Source of the DNA: Achromobacter piechaudii NBRC 102461
Lineage (GTDB): Bacteria; Pseudomonadota; Gammaproteobacteria; Burkholderiales; Burkholderiaceae_B
Direction of reading: 5' to 3'
Assembly (NCBI RefSeq): GCF_001571245.1
Contig: NZ_BCTK01000013.1
Span: 286,723 to 350,722 of the forward strand
DNA: 64,000 nt
The number at the start of each line of letters is the position of its first letter. Within the stretch, counting starts at the first letter, position 1. Below are positions 25,614 to 33,454 of the stretch, piece by piece. The notes beneath the pieces are model-generated. The model was not told the DNA's origin and did not search any database. It was given only the letters and a program-made list of their open reading frames with translations. Both the position numbers and the translations under genes were made by a program.

Positions 25614-26807
25614 ATGGACAAGAAACGTACGCGGCGTGCGTGTGGGTGGAAGGCGTGGGCGTTGTGGCTGATGTGCAGCGCCGCACCGCAATGGGCGTTG
25701 GCGGCCGACGAGGTGCTTGCGGCAGCGGATTGCAAGCTGAGCGACGCTTTTGGTTCGGACTGGCGTGTGGTCGAACCGTTGACTACGCAGTCGGAGCCCG
25801 GTCAAGTGCTGTACGAAAGATTCGCGCCGATTCTGCTTCGTTATACCGTGGTGGGCCTGCCTGGCGAGGAGGAGAAATTCCGGCTGCTGGTCTCGGCAAT
25901 GTGGTTCAAACCGCCTATCGACATCCACGGCGCCGTGCCCACCAACGTGCAGGGGATTGGGTTGCGGATCCTGTTTCAGGACGCTCCAATAAACACTGCC
26001 CGCATGCATCGGGTCTTGGCGGCCCACGACCTTGAACGACCGTCCTCTGGCAGCGGATTCGTTTTGTATAGAGCAGAGTACCGGCAGCAGTTGATATTGA
26101 CGGCCAAGCCCGAAGATCTGCCGCTTAAATTGCGGGTCACAGGCGTCGCTGCCGATATGGGTATGGCGATAGGGTTTTTCACCGCGCCCGTGGGCGCCGT
26201 CGGCGTGGGCGCGATGGTCCCCCTCCCGCACTGGGAGCAATCGTTGCCCACGGATCCACCCGGCGCAAAGCTCTGTGTTATCGAGTCCGTCTACCAGGGA
26301 GACCGGATTTTCGGCATGGGCGCCAATGGGGATGGGCAGAGCATCGACGTCAAACATCATTGCGAGGCGGGCGCACACCAGGACATCAGGGTGGACATGC
26401 CGCCTGCCTACGTCGCTGACTTTCCGGCCGAGGGAGTGACGTCTGCCGCCAAGCCCTTTCACATCCAGTTGAACCGATGCAGCGCGCTAGCGCGGCCGCA
26501 GGTCAAATTCCGGGCCAAGAGCGGCCTGGTCGCCGGCACGGACTCCGTCCTGGCCTTGCGCGACGCCTATGCCGATGGGCGACAGCCGGCCAAGGGCATC
26601 GGCATCATCGTCGAGGACGGCAACGACGAGCGCGTGCGCTTCGGACCCGTCGGCGGCGCTTACGGACCCGAATACGCCATGGTTCCCTTGGACGGCGGCG
26701 CAAAATTGTCCCTGGCGGCGCGCTATATCCGCACGGCCAAGGACCGCAACGATCTGCAAGGCGGCGTGGCCAACGCTGCGGCCGAGTTCACGTTTGAATT
26801 TCCCTAG
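25614..26807 (+). CDS. Fimbrial tip adhesin
   Basis: Two-domain tip adhesin of 397 residues, last gene of the fimbrial operon. ATG 25614 has an AGGAG site. A signal peptide ends near WALA-AD. Residues about 30-225 form the presumed receptor-binding domain (Cys-poor, with many aromatic residues). Residues about 245-397 look like a pilin domain, with CEAG...NRCSA forming the disulfide, GIGIIVEDGNDERVRFG, and a C-terminal AAAEFTFEFP donor-strand motif. This layout is that of FimH/FimD-type adhesins. The receptor cannot be predicted. Confidence 0.88.
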   Translation: MDKKRTRRACGWKAWALWLMCSAAPQWALAADEVLAAADCKLSDAFGSDWRVVEPLTTQSEPGQVLYERFAPILLRYTVVGLPGEEEKFRLLVSAMWFKPPIDIHGAVPTNVQGIGLRILFQDAPINTARMHRVLAAHDLERPSSGSGFVLYRAEYRQQLILTAKPEDLPLKLRVTGVAADMGMAIGFFTAPVGAVGVGAMVPLPHWEQSLPTDPPGAKLCVIESVYQGDRIFGMGANGDGQSIDVKHHCEAGAHQDIRVDMPPAYVADFPAEGVTSAAKPFHIQLNRCSALARPQVKFRAKSGLVAGTDSVLALRDAYADGRQPAKGIGIIVEDGNDERVRFGPVGGAYGPEYAMVPLDGGAKLSLAARYIRTAKDRNDLQGGVANAAAEFTFEFP

Positions 26808-26843
26808 GTAGTCGCGTCGCAGCCGCGGGGCTCACTCATGCAA

Positions 26844-26875
26844 AGCGGGCGCGATCCGGTGGCATCGCGCCCGCT
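26844..26875. terminator. Hairpin after the fimbrial operon
   Basis: AGCGGGCGCGAT - 8 nt - ATCGCGCCCGCT is a perfect 12-bp GC-rich stem 37 bp after the adhesin stop. It lacks a T tract but is well placed to end or protect the fimbrial transcript. Confidence 0.6.
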
Positions 26876-26981
26876 GCATTCTAGCGCCGACGTGCTTTGC
26901 TCTGCGAGCGCCGTGTCGACTTGAAGTGGCAGCCCGAGCGCTTGCACCTTCAGGCCGGGGTCAATGCTGCGAATCGAAGAG

Positions 26982-27034
26982 GCGTCTTGAAGAAGCGTCC
27001 TTGAAGATGCGTCTTGACTACGCGTCTTCAGCTA
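26982..27034. repeat. Four degenerate tandem copies of a 13-14 bp unit
   Basis: The units start GCGTCTTGAAGAA (26982), GCGTCCTTGAAGAT (26995), GCGTCTTGACTAC (27009) and GCGTCTTCAGCTA (27022), each opening with GCGTC. They lie between the converging fimbrial and tpsA genes. No coding frame explains them. Confidence 0.6.
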
Positions 27035-27055
27035 GCGCCCGGCAAGCGCACACGA

Positions 27056-27083
27056 GCAAGGCGTCCCTTGACGGACGCCTTGC
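27056..27083 (-). terminator. Hairpin after tpsA
   Basis: GCAAGGCGTCC - 6 nt - GGACGCCTTGC is a perfect 11-bp stem starting 10 bp downstream of the tpsA stop in that gene's direction. There is no strong T tract. It probably marks the end of the tpsB-tpsA transcript. Confidence 0.6.
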
Positions 27084-27092
27084 CCGCGCCCC

Positions 27093-29777
27093 TTACCAGA
27101 TGGTGCCGCTGTTATGGCCCGCCACGGGGCCACGGGTTTGCAGCAGCCACAACCACCACGGATGGTTGACGCTATTGCGCGCATGCGACTGATGGATCAG
27201 TCCTGCGTTCTCGCCAGCCAGGCCGCCCAGTGTGGCGAACAGGCCGCCGCTGACTTCACCATATGCGGAGCCGCCCATGATTTCCCCGGTGACAAGATTG
27301 CGTCCGGCCAGGCCTCCCACCCGGCTCTTGAATTCGCCCCGGGCGCTGCCACGCGCGACGGCCTGATGGATCGTGCCCCGGTTCACGCCCACGAGTGCGC
27401 CGACGTCGCCCCAGTCCCGCCCCGAGACGTTGCCCTTGGCTTCGGCTTGCATGAGCTTTCCGTTGTTGTAGCCGACCAGTCCGCCGATGGCGCTGTTGTG
27501 ACCGCCGCTGACGTGGCCGCTGGCGGTGACGTTGTCGATGGTCCCGCCGTTGTAGCCTGCCAGTCCGCCGACCGAGAAGGCCGCACCGCTTTGCACGTGG
27601 ACGTTGCCGAAGGCGGAGGACTGGGCAATGATCGCGTCGTTGGCGCCGACCAGGCCGCCGAAGTGACCGTTGCCGGAATCGCCGCTATGCGTCAGCGCAC
27701 CGCGTGACTGCACGTTGTAGAGCGTGCCGCCCGCGCCGTTGTAGCCGGCGAAGCCTCCTGCATGCACGTTGTCCGAAACGTGCACGGCCACCTCCGCGCG
27801 GGATTCGCTGATGAAGCCGCCGTTGTTGTCGCCGATCAGCCCGCCGACGCGGCCGCCCTTGGCCTTGAGCGTGGACGCCGTGACGCTGGAACGCTCGATC
27901 TGGCCTTCGTTGCTACGGCCCACCAGGCCGCCCACGGCGCCATGGCCCGCGCCCAGGTCTGTCAGCTGCGAACCTGTTGCGTGCACGTTGGTGATGGTCC
28001 CCGAATGGGTGCCCACCAGCGCGCCGGCGGCCTTAATGGGCGATTGCGCACCCTTGGCGGTGGTGACCGAAATGTCCGACAGGTTCAGGTTGCGGATGTT
28101 GCCCGAGGACTGGGCGAAGAGGCCCGCGTGGTTGTTGCCGCGGACATCGAACTTGCTCAGGGTGTGGCCCAGCCCCTCGAATTCGCCGGTGAAGGCGGCT
28201 TGATCGTTGCCGATGGTGGCCATCGGGCCGCCGCCCTCCAGGCTCTTGCCCAGCGCGTAACGGCCGGCCAGGTCCTGGTTCATCGACTCCCATTGGCTGA
28301 TGTCGTTGATGACGGTATAGCGGCCCTCGCGCGTTTCATAGGTGGCGTCCTTGCCGCTCAGTTCCAGGGATGCGCCCCTGCCCAGCTCGAAGTTGGACTT
28401 CGCGATCATCGCCAGCGCCGCGTTGTCACCGGCCAGCCTGACGTGGGCATTGACGCGCAGGTCTCCCTCTTGCGATCGCACGGCGACGGACGCGCCATTG
28501 CCCTTGGCTGTGATCGGGGCGTTCACGTGGACGTGCCGCGCCGCCTGGAAGGACAGGGCCGAACCGTTGTCCCATTGCAGCGGGGCGTGGATCGCGACGT
28601 CGCCGGCCGTGCTGATGAGCGAGACGTTGTTTGTCTCCAGATTCTTGTTGAGCGTTCGTGCGGCCAAGGTGGTGCCGGGGCCCGCCGCATACGCGTCCCG
28701 GGCGACGCTGATGTGGGTAGAGATGATCGACAGCAGGCCGTTATTGCCGGATGCCGAGCGCGTGTCGATCAGGACATCGGGACGAAAGAGTACGGACTTG
28801 CCCCTGAGCCACACCGTGCCGCCCGGCATCCCGTCCCCGCCCGTGGCGATCAGCTTGCCCCCTACGTCGATCTGGGCGGAGTCACCGCCGTCCAGCACGA
28901 TGGCGCCGGACTTGCCGTTCAGTGACCGGGCTTCGATCAGGCCTGCGTTGTTGACGACCAGCGCGCCGACGCCGTCGGTGGAACGGCCCTTGAGCAGGAC
29001 CTTTCCACCGTTGGCTTGCAATGTGCCCATGTTCTCCACAATGGCATTCATCGCGCCTCGTTCGACCTGAAGGTCCAACATGGAATTGCCACCAAAGCCC
29101 AGAATGAATGCTTGTCCAGACCCCAGCGCGATACCCCCCTGGTCGGCTCGAATATGGCCGTAGTTGCTGACCCCTTCGCTCAACATGACGACGCTGCCGC
29201 CATCTTCTGCGGTGATGCTCCCGTCATTTACGACCGACGCGTTGCTTCTGCCGCTGAAACGCATCAGCCCATCGCCGAGAAAGTCGTCGTCGCTGACCAA
29301 TTTGGTCGAGGCGACCAGGCCGCCCACTTTCACTTGGGAACTTGAACCAAAGTAGATGCCGTTTGGGTTCATCAGGAACACGCGGCCATTCGAGGTAAGA
29401 GCGCCATTGATATGACTGAAATGCATGCCCAACACCTTGTTCAGCACCGCAGACGAACGCCCCGGCTGATCGAATATCACCTGCTTGCCTTCGCCGATGT
29501 CAAAGCGTTGCCAATCGATGATCATCTTGTCCGTCTTTTGCTGAATCCGCATGGTCTTTTTATCGGCTTCCACGGCGATCTGGCCCGTGCCGTGCTGGAT
29601 GACGCCCGTCGTGGGCAAGTCCTGCGCCTGGGCAAGGCCGACCGCGCCCAGCAAGGCCAGCGCCACGGCGCTCAGGCGCAGTCCGCCCGCGGATTTTCCG
29701 CGTCGGCGCGCGCATTCGCTGGCGGCGACCCAGCCGCCACGCGTGTCGCTCCAAACCAATGCAAAGGTCTTGTTCAT
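27093..29777 (-). CDS. Two-partner secretion exoprotein with TPS domain and GLUG repeats (TpsA)
   Basis: Secreted filamentous adhesin-type protein of 894 residues. ATG 29777 has an AGGAGG site. It starts an extended signal peptide: an ESPR-like MNKTFALVWSDTRGGWVAAS, a basic stretch, then SAVALALLGAVGLAQA. The TPS/haemagglutination domain (about 53-300) contains the LMNPNGIYFG motif. A beta-helical region follows. From about residue 560 to the C-terminus come some eleven GLUG-type units of the form GGLVG-x-N-x-G spaced about 35 residues (GGLVGRSNEG, GGLIGDNNGG, GGLAGYNGG, GGLVGYNNG, GGLAGENAG and others). It is short for an FHA-like protein. Its TpsB transporter is encoded 67 bp upstream. Confidence 0.92.
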   Translation of the reverse strand: MNKTFALVWSDTRGGWVAASECARRRGKSAGGLRLSAVALALLGAVGLAQAQDLPTTGVIQHGTGQIAVEADKKTMRIQQKTDKMIIDWQRFDIGEGKQVIFDQPGRSSAVLNKVLGMHFSHINGALTSNGRVFLMNPNGIYFGSSSQVKVGGLVASTKLVSDDDFLGDGLMRFSGRSNASVVNDGSITAEDGGSVVMLSEGVSNYGHIRADQGGIALGSGQAFILGFGGNSMLDLQVERGAMNAIVENMGTLQANGGKVLLKGRSTDGVGALVVNNAGLIEARSLNGKSGAIVLDGGDSAQIDVGGKLIATGGDGMPGGTVWLRGKSVLFRPDVLIDTRSASGNNGLLSIISTHISVARDAYAAGPGTTLAARTLNKNLETNNVSLISTAGDVAIHAPLQWDNGSALSFQAARHVHVNAPITAKGNGASVAVRSQEGDLRVNAHVRLAGDNAALAMIAKSNFELGRGASLELSGKDATYETREGRYTVINDISQWESMNQDLAGRYALGKSLEGGGPMATIGNDQAAFTGEFEGLGHTLSKFDVRGNNHAGLFAQSSGNIRNLNLSDISVTTAKGAQSPIKAAGALVGTHSGTITNVHATGSQLTDLGAGHGAVGGLVGRSNEGQIERSSVTASTLKAKGGRVGGLIGDNNGGFISESRAEVAVHVSDNVHAGGFAGYNGAGGTLYNVQSRGALTHSGDSGNGHFGGLVGANDAIIAQSSAFGNVHVQSGAAFSVGGLAGYNGGTIDNVTASGHVSGGHNSAIGGLVGYNNGKLMQAEAKGNVSGRDWGDVGALVGVNRGTIHQAVARGSARGEFKSRVGGLAGRNLVTGEIMGGSAYGEVSGGLFATLGGLAGENAGLIHQSHARNSVNHPWWLWLLQTRGPVAGHNSGTIW

Positions 29778-29844
29778 GTTTTCCTCCTGGGGAAAATGCT
29801 GCGTGCGAGCAGGAGTGCGCGCGACGTAGCGGGTGGGGTGAGAC

Positions 29845-31581
29845 TCAGAAGTAGCGGGTGGCCTGCACCCAGAAGCGCGGTTGCCGATCGGTAGCCGCCG
29901 CCCCGTCGCTCTGGCTCCAGGGCCACGCGGCGCTGACGCTGACCAGGTGGTGTGCGCCGCCATGGGCGACGCCCAGGCCGAATGCGCTGAGCGATTGGCG
30001 GTTGCGCTCCGCTGTCCAGGCGCGTTTGTTCGTCTGAACGGAGCCGGTGTCGAAAAAGCCCGTGAACTGCAAGCCCGGCAGCGGCAGGTAGCGCAGCTCG
30101 CCGGTGGCTTGCCAGCCCTGGTCGCCGCTGGCCGCGCCCGGGGCGTAGGCGCGCACGCCATAGGGGCCGCCCAGGCTGAATTTCTCGGCGCTGTCCAGGT
30201 TCTTGCTGGCCCATTGCGAGCGCACGCGCCCATATACCTGGAACGGCCCGCCCGTGCGTTGCAGGCGGCTCAGGCTCAGGCTGACCACGCCGAAGCCGCC
30301 GCCCGAGTGTTTGACCTGGCGGTCGTCGCGCCGCTGGGTGTCGTCGCCAAAGCGCAGGTTGCCTCGCGACACGGCCAGATAGCCGCCGTTGCTTGCGCCG
30401 CCGAACAGCGTGTCGGTGACGCCGGCGCTCAGCGCGGCCGTCCACAAGTCGATGCGTTGCACGCGCGACAGATCGAAGGCGTCGTAATCGTCGCGCAGGC
30501 GTTTGTGCTCGTACTGTAGCGAGGCCTGGACATTGGCGTCGCGGCTGCGCAGCACGGTCTGCCGAAGCGACACGTTGCTGTTCTGCGCGCGTCCATGCGC
30601 CTGTAGCTCAGTGAACTCGCGGCCCAGTTCGTAGCGCATGTTGGACGCGCCCACCCCCACGCGCGTGGACCAGGGGCCGACGGGCGCTGAATAGTCCAGG
30701 TGGTAGTAGCGCTGCGTGCGGTCGCTGGACAGCAATCGCATGTCGAACTGGTCGCCCAGCGCCAGCGGGCTGTTCAGGCTTGCCGCGAGGCTCAGGCGGT
30801 ATTCGCCTGTATAGAGGCCGCCGTAGTTGTCGGCGTCGATGCTGCCCGCGATCCATGGCCCCGGCTCTGCGTTGACGATCAGGTCCGTCGCGCCCGGCGT
30901 GGCGCCCGCGCGCAGGGTGCCCCGGGCGATCACGCCCGGCATGTCGTTCAGACGCAGCAACGCGCTTTCCAGGTCGCCGCCATGCACGGCCTGGCCGTCG
31001 GGCAGGGCCGCGAGCAGGGGCGTCAATGCGGCGTCGCGCGTGCGTGACGCGTTGTTCAGCACAATCTGGCCGTACACGCCTTCCACGACCTGGATGCGGA
31101 TCATGCCGTCCTGAACCTGCTGAACGGGCAGATACGCGCGGGCCAGCAGATAGCCGTCGCGCCGATAGTGCGCCGAGATGCGGGCGGCCGCCGCCCGCAG
31201 CCCATCCAGGTCCTGTTCGGATCCGCTCAGGTCGGCCAGCAGGGCCTGCAACGTGGCCGCGTCATAGACGGCGTTGCCGCCCAGCACAAAGCCGCGAACG
31301 ATCACGGTGCCCGCGCGCGCCGCGTCGGGTTCGGTGTTGACGCCTGCCGGCTCGGGGCCGGGCAGGTTCAAGGATGGCGCGGGCCGAGCAGGGGGCGGCG
31401 CGGGAATGGTGGCTTCCAGGTCGCGCAGCGAACGGCCCGCGTCCGGAAGTTGCGCGTGGATCGGGGCGGTACAGAGCAGCGCCGCGCTGGCCGCGCAGGT
31501 GGCGCATGTCGTCCGCGCAGACCGCGTGAGATGTGCGTGGCATATTTGCCATGCAGGCCGCGCGCGCCATGGCAGCCCCAT
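29845..31581 (-). CDS. Two-partner secretion outer-membrane transporter (TpsB, ShlB/FhaC family)
   Basis: Omp85-superfamily pore that exports the TpsA next to it; 578 residues from ATG 31581. The frame extends to 31866, but the longer N-terminus is implausible, and 31581 gives a signal-like segment ending HAQ-LP. After a proline-rich linker (APPPARPAPSLNLPGPEP), two POTRA domains occupy about residues 70-235 (TVIVRGFVLGGNAVYDAATL, RDGYLLARAYLPVQQVQDG). A 16-strand barrel follows (GSIDADNYGGLYTGEYRL onward). The GGPYGVRAY segment corresponds to the conserved VRGY/F tip loop of the family, and the protein ends with aromatic RYF. Start is uncertain; identity is not. Confidence 0.9.
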   Translation of the reverse strand: MGLPWRARPAWQICHAHLTRSARTTCATCAASAALLCTAPIHAQLPDAGRSLRDLEATIPAPPPARPAPSLNLPGPEPAGVNTEPDAARAGTVIVRGFVLGGNAVYDAATLQALLADLSGSEQDLDGLRAAAARISAHYRRDGYLLARAYLPVQQVQDGMIRIQVVEGVYGQIVLNNASRTRDAALTPLLAALPDGQAVHGGDLESALLRLNDMPGVIARGTLRAGATPGATDLIVNAEPGPWIAGSIDADNYGGLYTGEYRLSLAASLNSPLALGDQFDMRLLSSDRTQRYYHLDYSAPVGPWSTRVGVGASNMRYELGREFTELQAHGRAQNSNVSLRQTVLRSRDANVQASLQYEHKRLRDDYDAFDLSRVQRIDLWTAALSAGVTDTLFGGASNGGYLAVSRGNLRFGDDTQRRDDRQVKHSGGGFGVVSLSLSRLQRTGGPFQVYGRVRSQWASKNLDSAEKFSLGGPYGVRAYAPGAASGDQGWQATGELRYLPLPGLQFTGFFDTGSVQTNKRAWTAERNRQSLSAFGLGVAHGGAHHLVSVSAAWPWSQSDGAAATDRQPRFWVQATRYF

Positions 31582-31976
31582 GAATAAGGCGGACCAGACC
31601 GCGCGGTCGGACCACGTGAACCGAGGCGCTCGCCTCGCGCAGCGGGCATGCGTGAACGCCGATCGGCGGGTAGCAGTGGGCGTGCAAAAGCCATCAGCCG
31701 GAGAAAACCCGCCGGTATCGGGTTGCCGCATTTTCATTCGCACCATCCGAGGTAGCCGATGTATCGGGGCTGGTGACGGACCCGTGCGTACCCGTTGCCA
31801 CAAGGGCCCGGACCGCGCCAGAACCCAGCACGTGCAGCGTCGAATGACTATACGAAGGTGGGGCACGCGTCGCGCTAAGACGACTACGAATTGCCTATGT
31901 GATGACTAAGATTGTGTGCAGAGAATCCGATATACGGACGGTATCGGAAAGGCGCGCGCAGCCCGCCGCGCTGGCG
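31582..31976. other. Intergenic region upstream of tpsB
   Basis: About 395 bp between the chosen tpsB start and the Hpt gene. The tpsB reading frame stays open to 31866, so part could be coding if an earlier start is used. Otherwise I see no gene, strong repeat or clear promoter. Confidence 0.35.
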
Positions 31977-32435
31977 TCATGGCTGCGCGTCAAAGGCCAT
32001 GCGCCGACACGATTCGCCAAACTCTTTCAATGCGTCGTGCAGTTGCAAAACGATGGCGTCCAGCGATAGCAGATCACCTTGCGATTCCAAACAGGCTTCG
32101 CTCAGTACCGAACAGAGCCGGCTTAACTGCGCGTCGCCCGTCATCTGCGCCGCGCCTTTGATGCGGTGCGCCAGCTGGCGCAGCGCGGCGCGATCATTGC
32201 TGGCGTGCAAGACCTGCACGCGTCCCATGTCGATATCGTTGGCCTTGATGAAGGCGTGGGCCAGCGTGCGGATGCGCGCCGGGTCCGCGCCCGTCAGCTC
32301 GTAAAGCGTGCGTACTCGGCGCTCGTGCCGCAGCCGCGCAGCGGTCGGGACGACGCTGTGCGCAGCGCGCTCATACTGTGCAGGGCTGCGCCGGTCCAGG
32401 GATCGTGCAGGGTCTTCGTTGTCGTTCTTCTTCAT
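31977..32435 (-). CDS. Histidine phosphotransfer (Hpt) domain protein
   Basis: A 152-residue cytosolic protein whose C-terminal 110 residues form a four-helix Hpt domain. The phosphorylatable residue is His90 in the QLAHRIKGAAQMTGD motif; the H-x-K-G-A form is diagnostic. The first 40 residues are basic and low-complexity. Hpt domains pass phosphate from a hybrid kinase to a response regulator. It is divergent from the RcsB-like regulator at 32741, and no histidine kinase gene is in the window, so the kinase must be encoded elsewhere. A pairing with the neighbour regulator is inference. Confidence 0.85.
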   Translation of the reverse strand: MKKNDNEDPARSLDRRSPAQYERAAHSVVPTAARLRHERRVRTLYELTGADPARIRTLAHAFIKANDIDMGRVQVLHASNDRAALRQLAHRIKGAAQMTGDAQLSRLCSVLSEACLESQGDLLSLDAIVLQLHDALKEFGESCRRMAFDAQP

Positions 32436-32740
32436 GAGCGTGCTGGATGGTCTTGCAACTCTGCGTGTTTTGACGATAATCGCGAAAGCCGGTTGGGCGT
32501 GATGGGGATGCGTCTGACTCGCGCGCCGGATCGTTGCGAGTGGGGTATTTTCGTAGTATTCCTATTCTCTTATTGACGGTACCGCAGCACTATATCGGTC
32601 TATCGATATCGCTTCACGCGGCGGTCACCCATGCAACTCAGCCGATGAAAAAATGGAACTTGCTTGCGTCGGGCGTTATCCCCACGTGCAAGGCAATATG
32701 TTGCCCGGGGGGTCCCGATGTGGAAGAGGGAAATGCAGCA
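32436..32740. other. Divergent promoter region of the Hpt and RcsB-like genes
   Basis: About 305 bp with an AT-rich core (32545-32600, including CTATATCGGTCTATCGATATCG) suited to divergent promoters. The response-regulator frame is open through here, but no good start lies before 32741. No other gene is supported. Confidence 0.4.
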
Positions 32741-33442
32741 ATGTCATCACGATACATTCGCGTGATCGTCGCCGACGACCACCCCGCCGTGGCGCTGGGG
32801 GTCAGCTATGAACTTGGACTGGACCCGGCCATCGATGTCATCGGATGCGCCGAAAACTCCACCGATCTGGTCGCGCGGCTTGAAACGCAGCACTGCGATG
32901 TGGTCGTGTCGGACTACACCATGCCGGGCGGTAAATATGGCGATGGCCTGGGCCTGATCGCTCTGTTGCGACGGCGCTATCCCGCGCTGCGCGTGGCGGT
33001 GCTGACCATGATCGACAATCCCACGCTGATCCGCGCCTTATTGGCTTACGAGAATCTTTGCGTGTTGAGCAAGTCGGATTCCACCAGCCACATCATCAAC
33101 GCCGTGCACGCCATGTACCAGGGCAAGACCTACTACTCGCCCACCATCAAGGACATGATCGTCAACCAGGCTTTCGTGCTGGGGCGCGCGCGGCTGACCA
33201 AGCGCGAAGCCGAGATCGTGCGCCTGTTCTGCGCAGGCGCGACGGTCACGGAAATTTCGCAGATGTCGCATCGCAGCGTGCAGACGGTCAGCTCGCAGAA
33301 GCGAAGCGCCATGCGCAAGCTGGGTATCGAACGCGACGCCGACCTGATCAAGTACGGGGCGGACGCGGTCCAGAGCCAGCTGGGCGATGGCGGCTTTCCG
33401 GCATTGCCCCGGCAGGAAAAGGCGGTCTGGACCCCGGCCTGA
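32741..33442 (+). CDS. RcsB-like response regulator (LuxR-type DNA-binding domain)
   Basis: A 233-residue response regulator. The receiver domain (about 5-125) has the acidic pair in VIVADDHPAV, the phosphoacceptor Asp58 in VVVSDYTMPGGKYGDG and the conserved Lys in VLSKSD. The LuxR-type helix-turn-helix is in residues about 150-210 (LTKREAEIVRLFCAGATVTE and VQTVSSQKRSAMRKLGIE). The MPG-x-KYGDG insertion and the SSQK-SAM-KLG recognition region match enterobacterial RcsB rather than NarL or BvgA (pattern recognition). It probably regulates envelope or adhesin genes near it. It is convergent with the GGT gene, 12 bp apart. Confidence 0.9.
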   Translation: MSSRYIRVIVADDHPAVALGVSYELGLDPAIDVIGCAENSTDLVARLETQHCDVVVSDYTMPGGKYGDGLGLIALLRRRYPALRVAVLTMIDNPTLIRALLAYENLCVLSKSDSTSHIINAVHAMYQGKTYYSPTIKDMIVNQAFVLGRARLTKREAEIVRLFCAGATVTEISQMSHRSVQTVSSQKRSAMRKLGIERDADLIKYGADAVQSQLGDGGFPALPRQEKAVWTPA

Positions 33443-33454
33443 AGCCGCTGGAGG

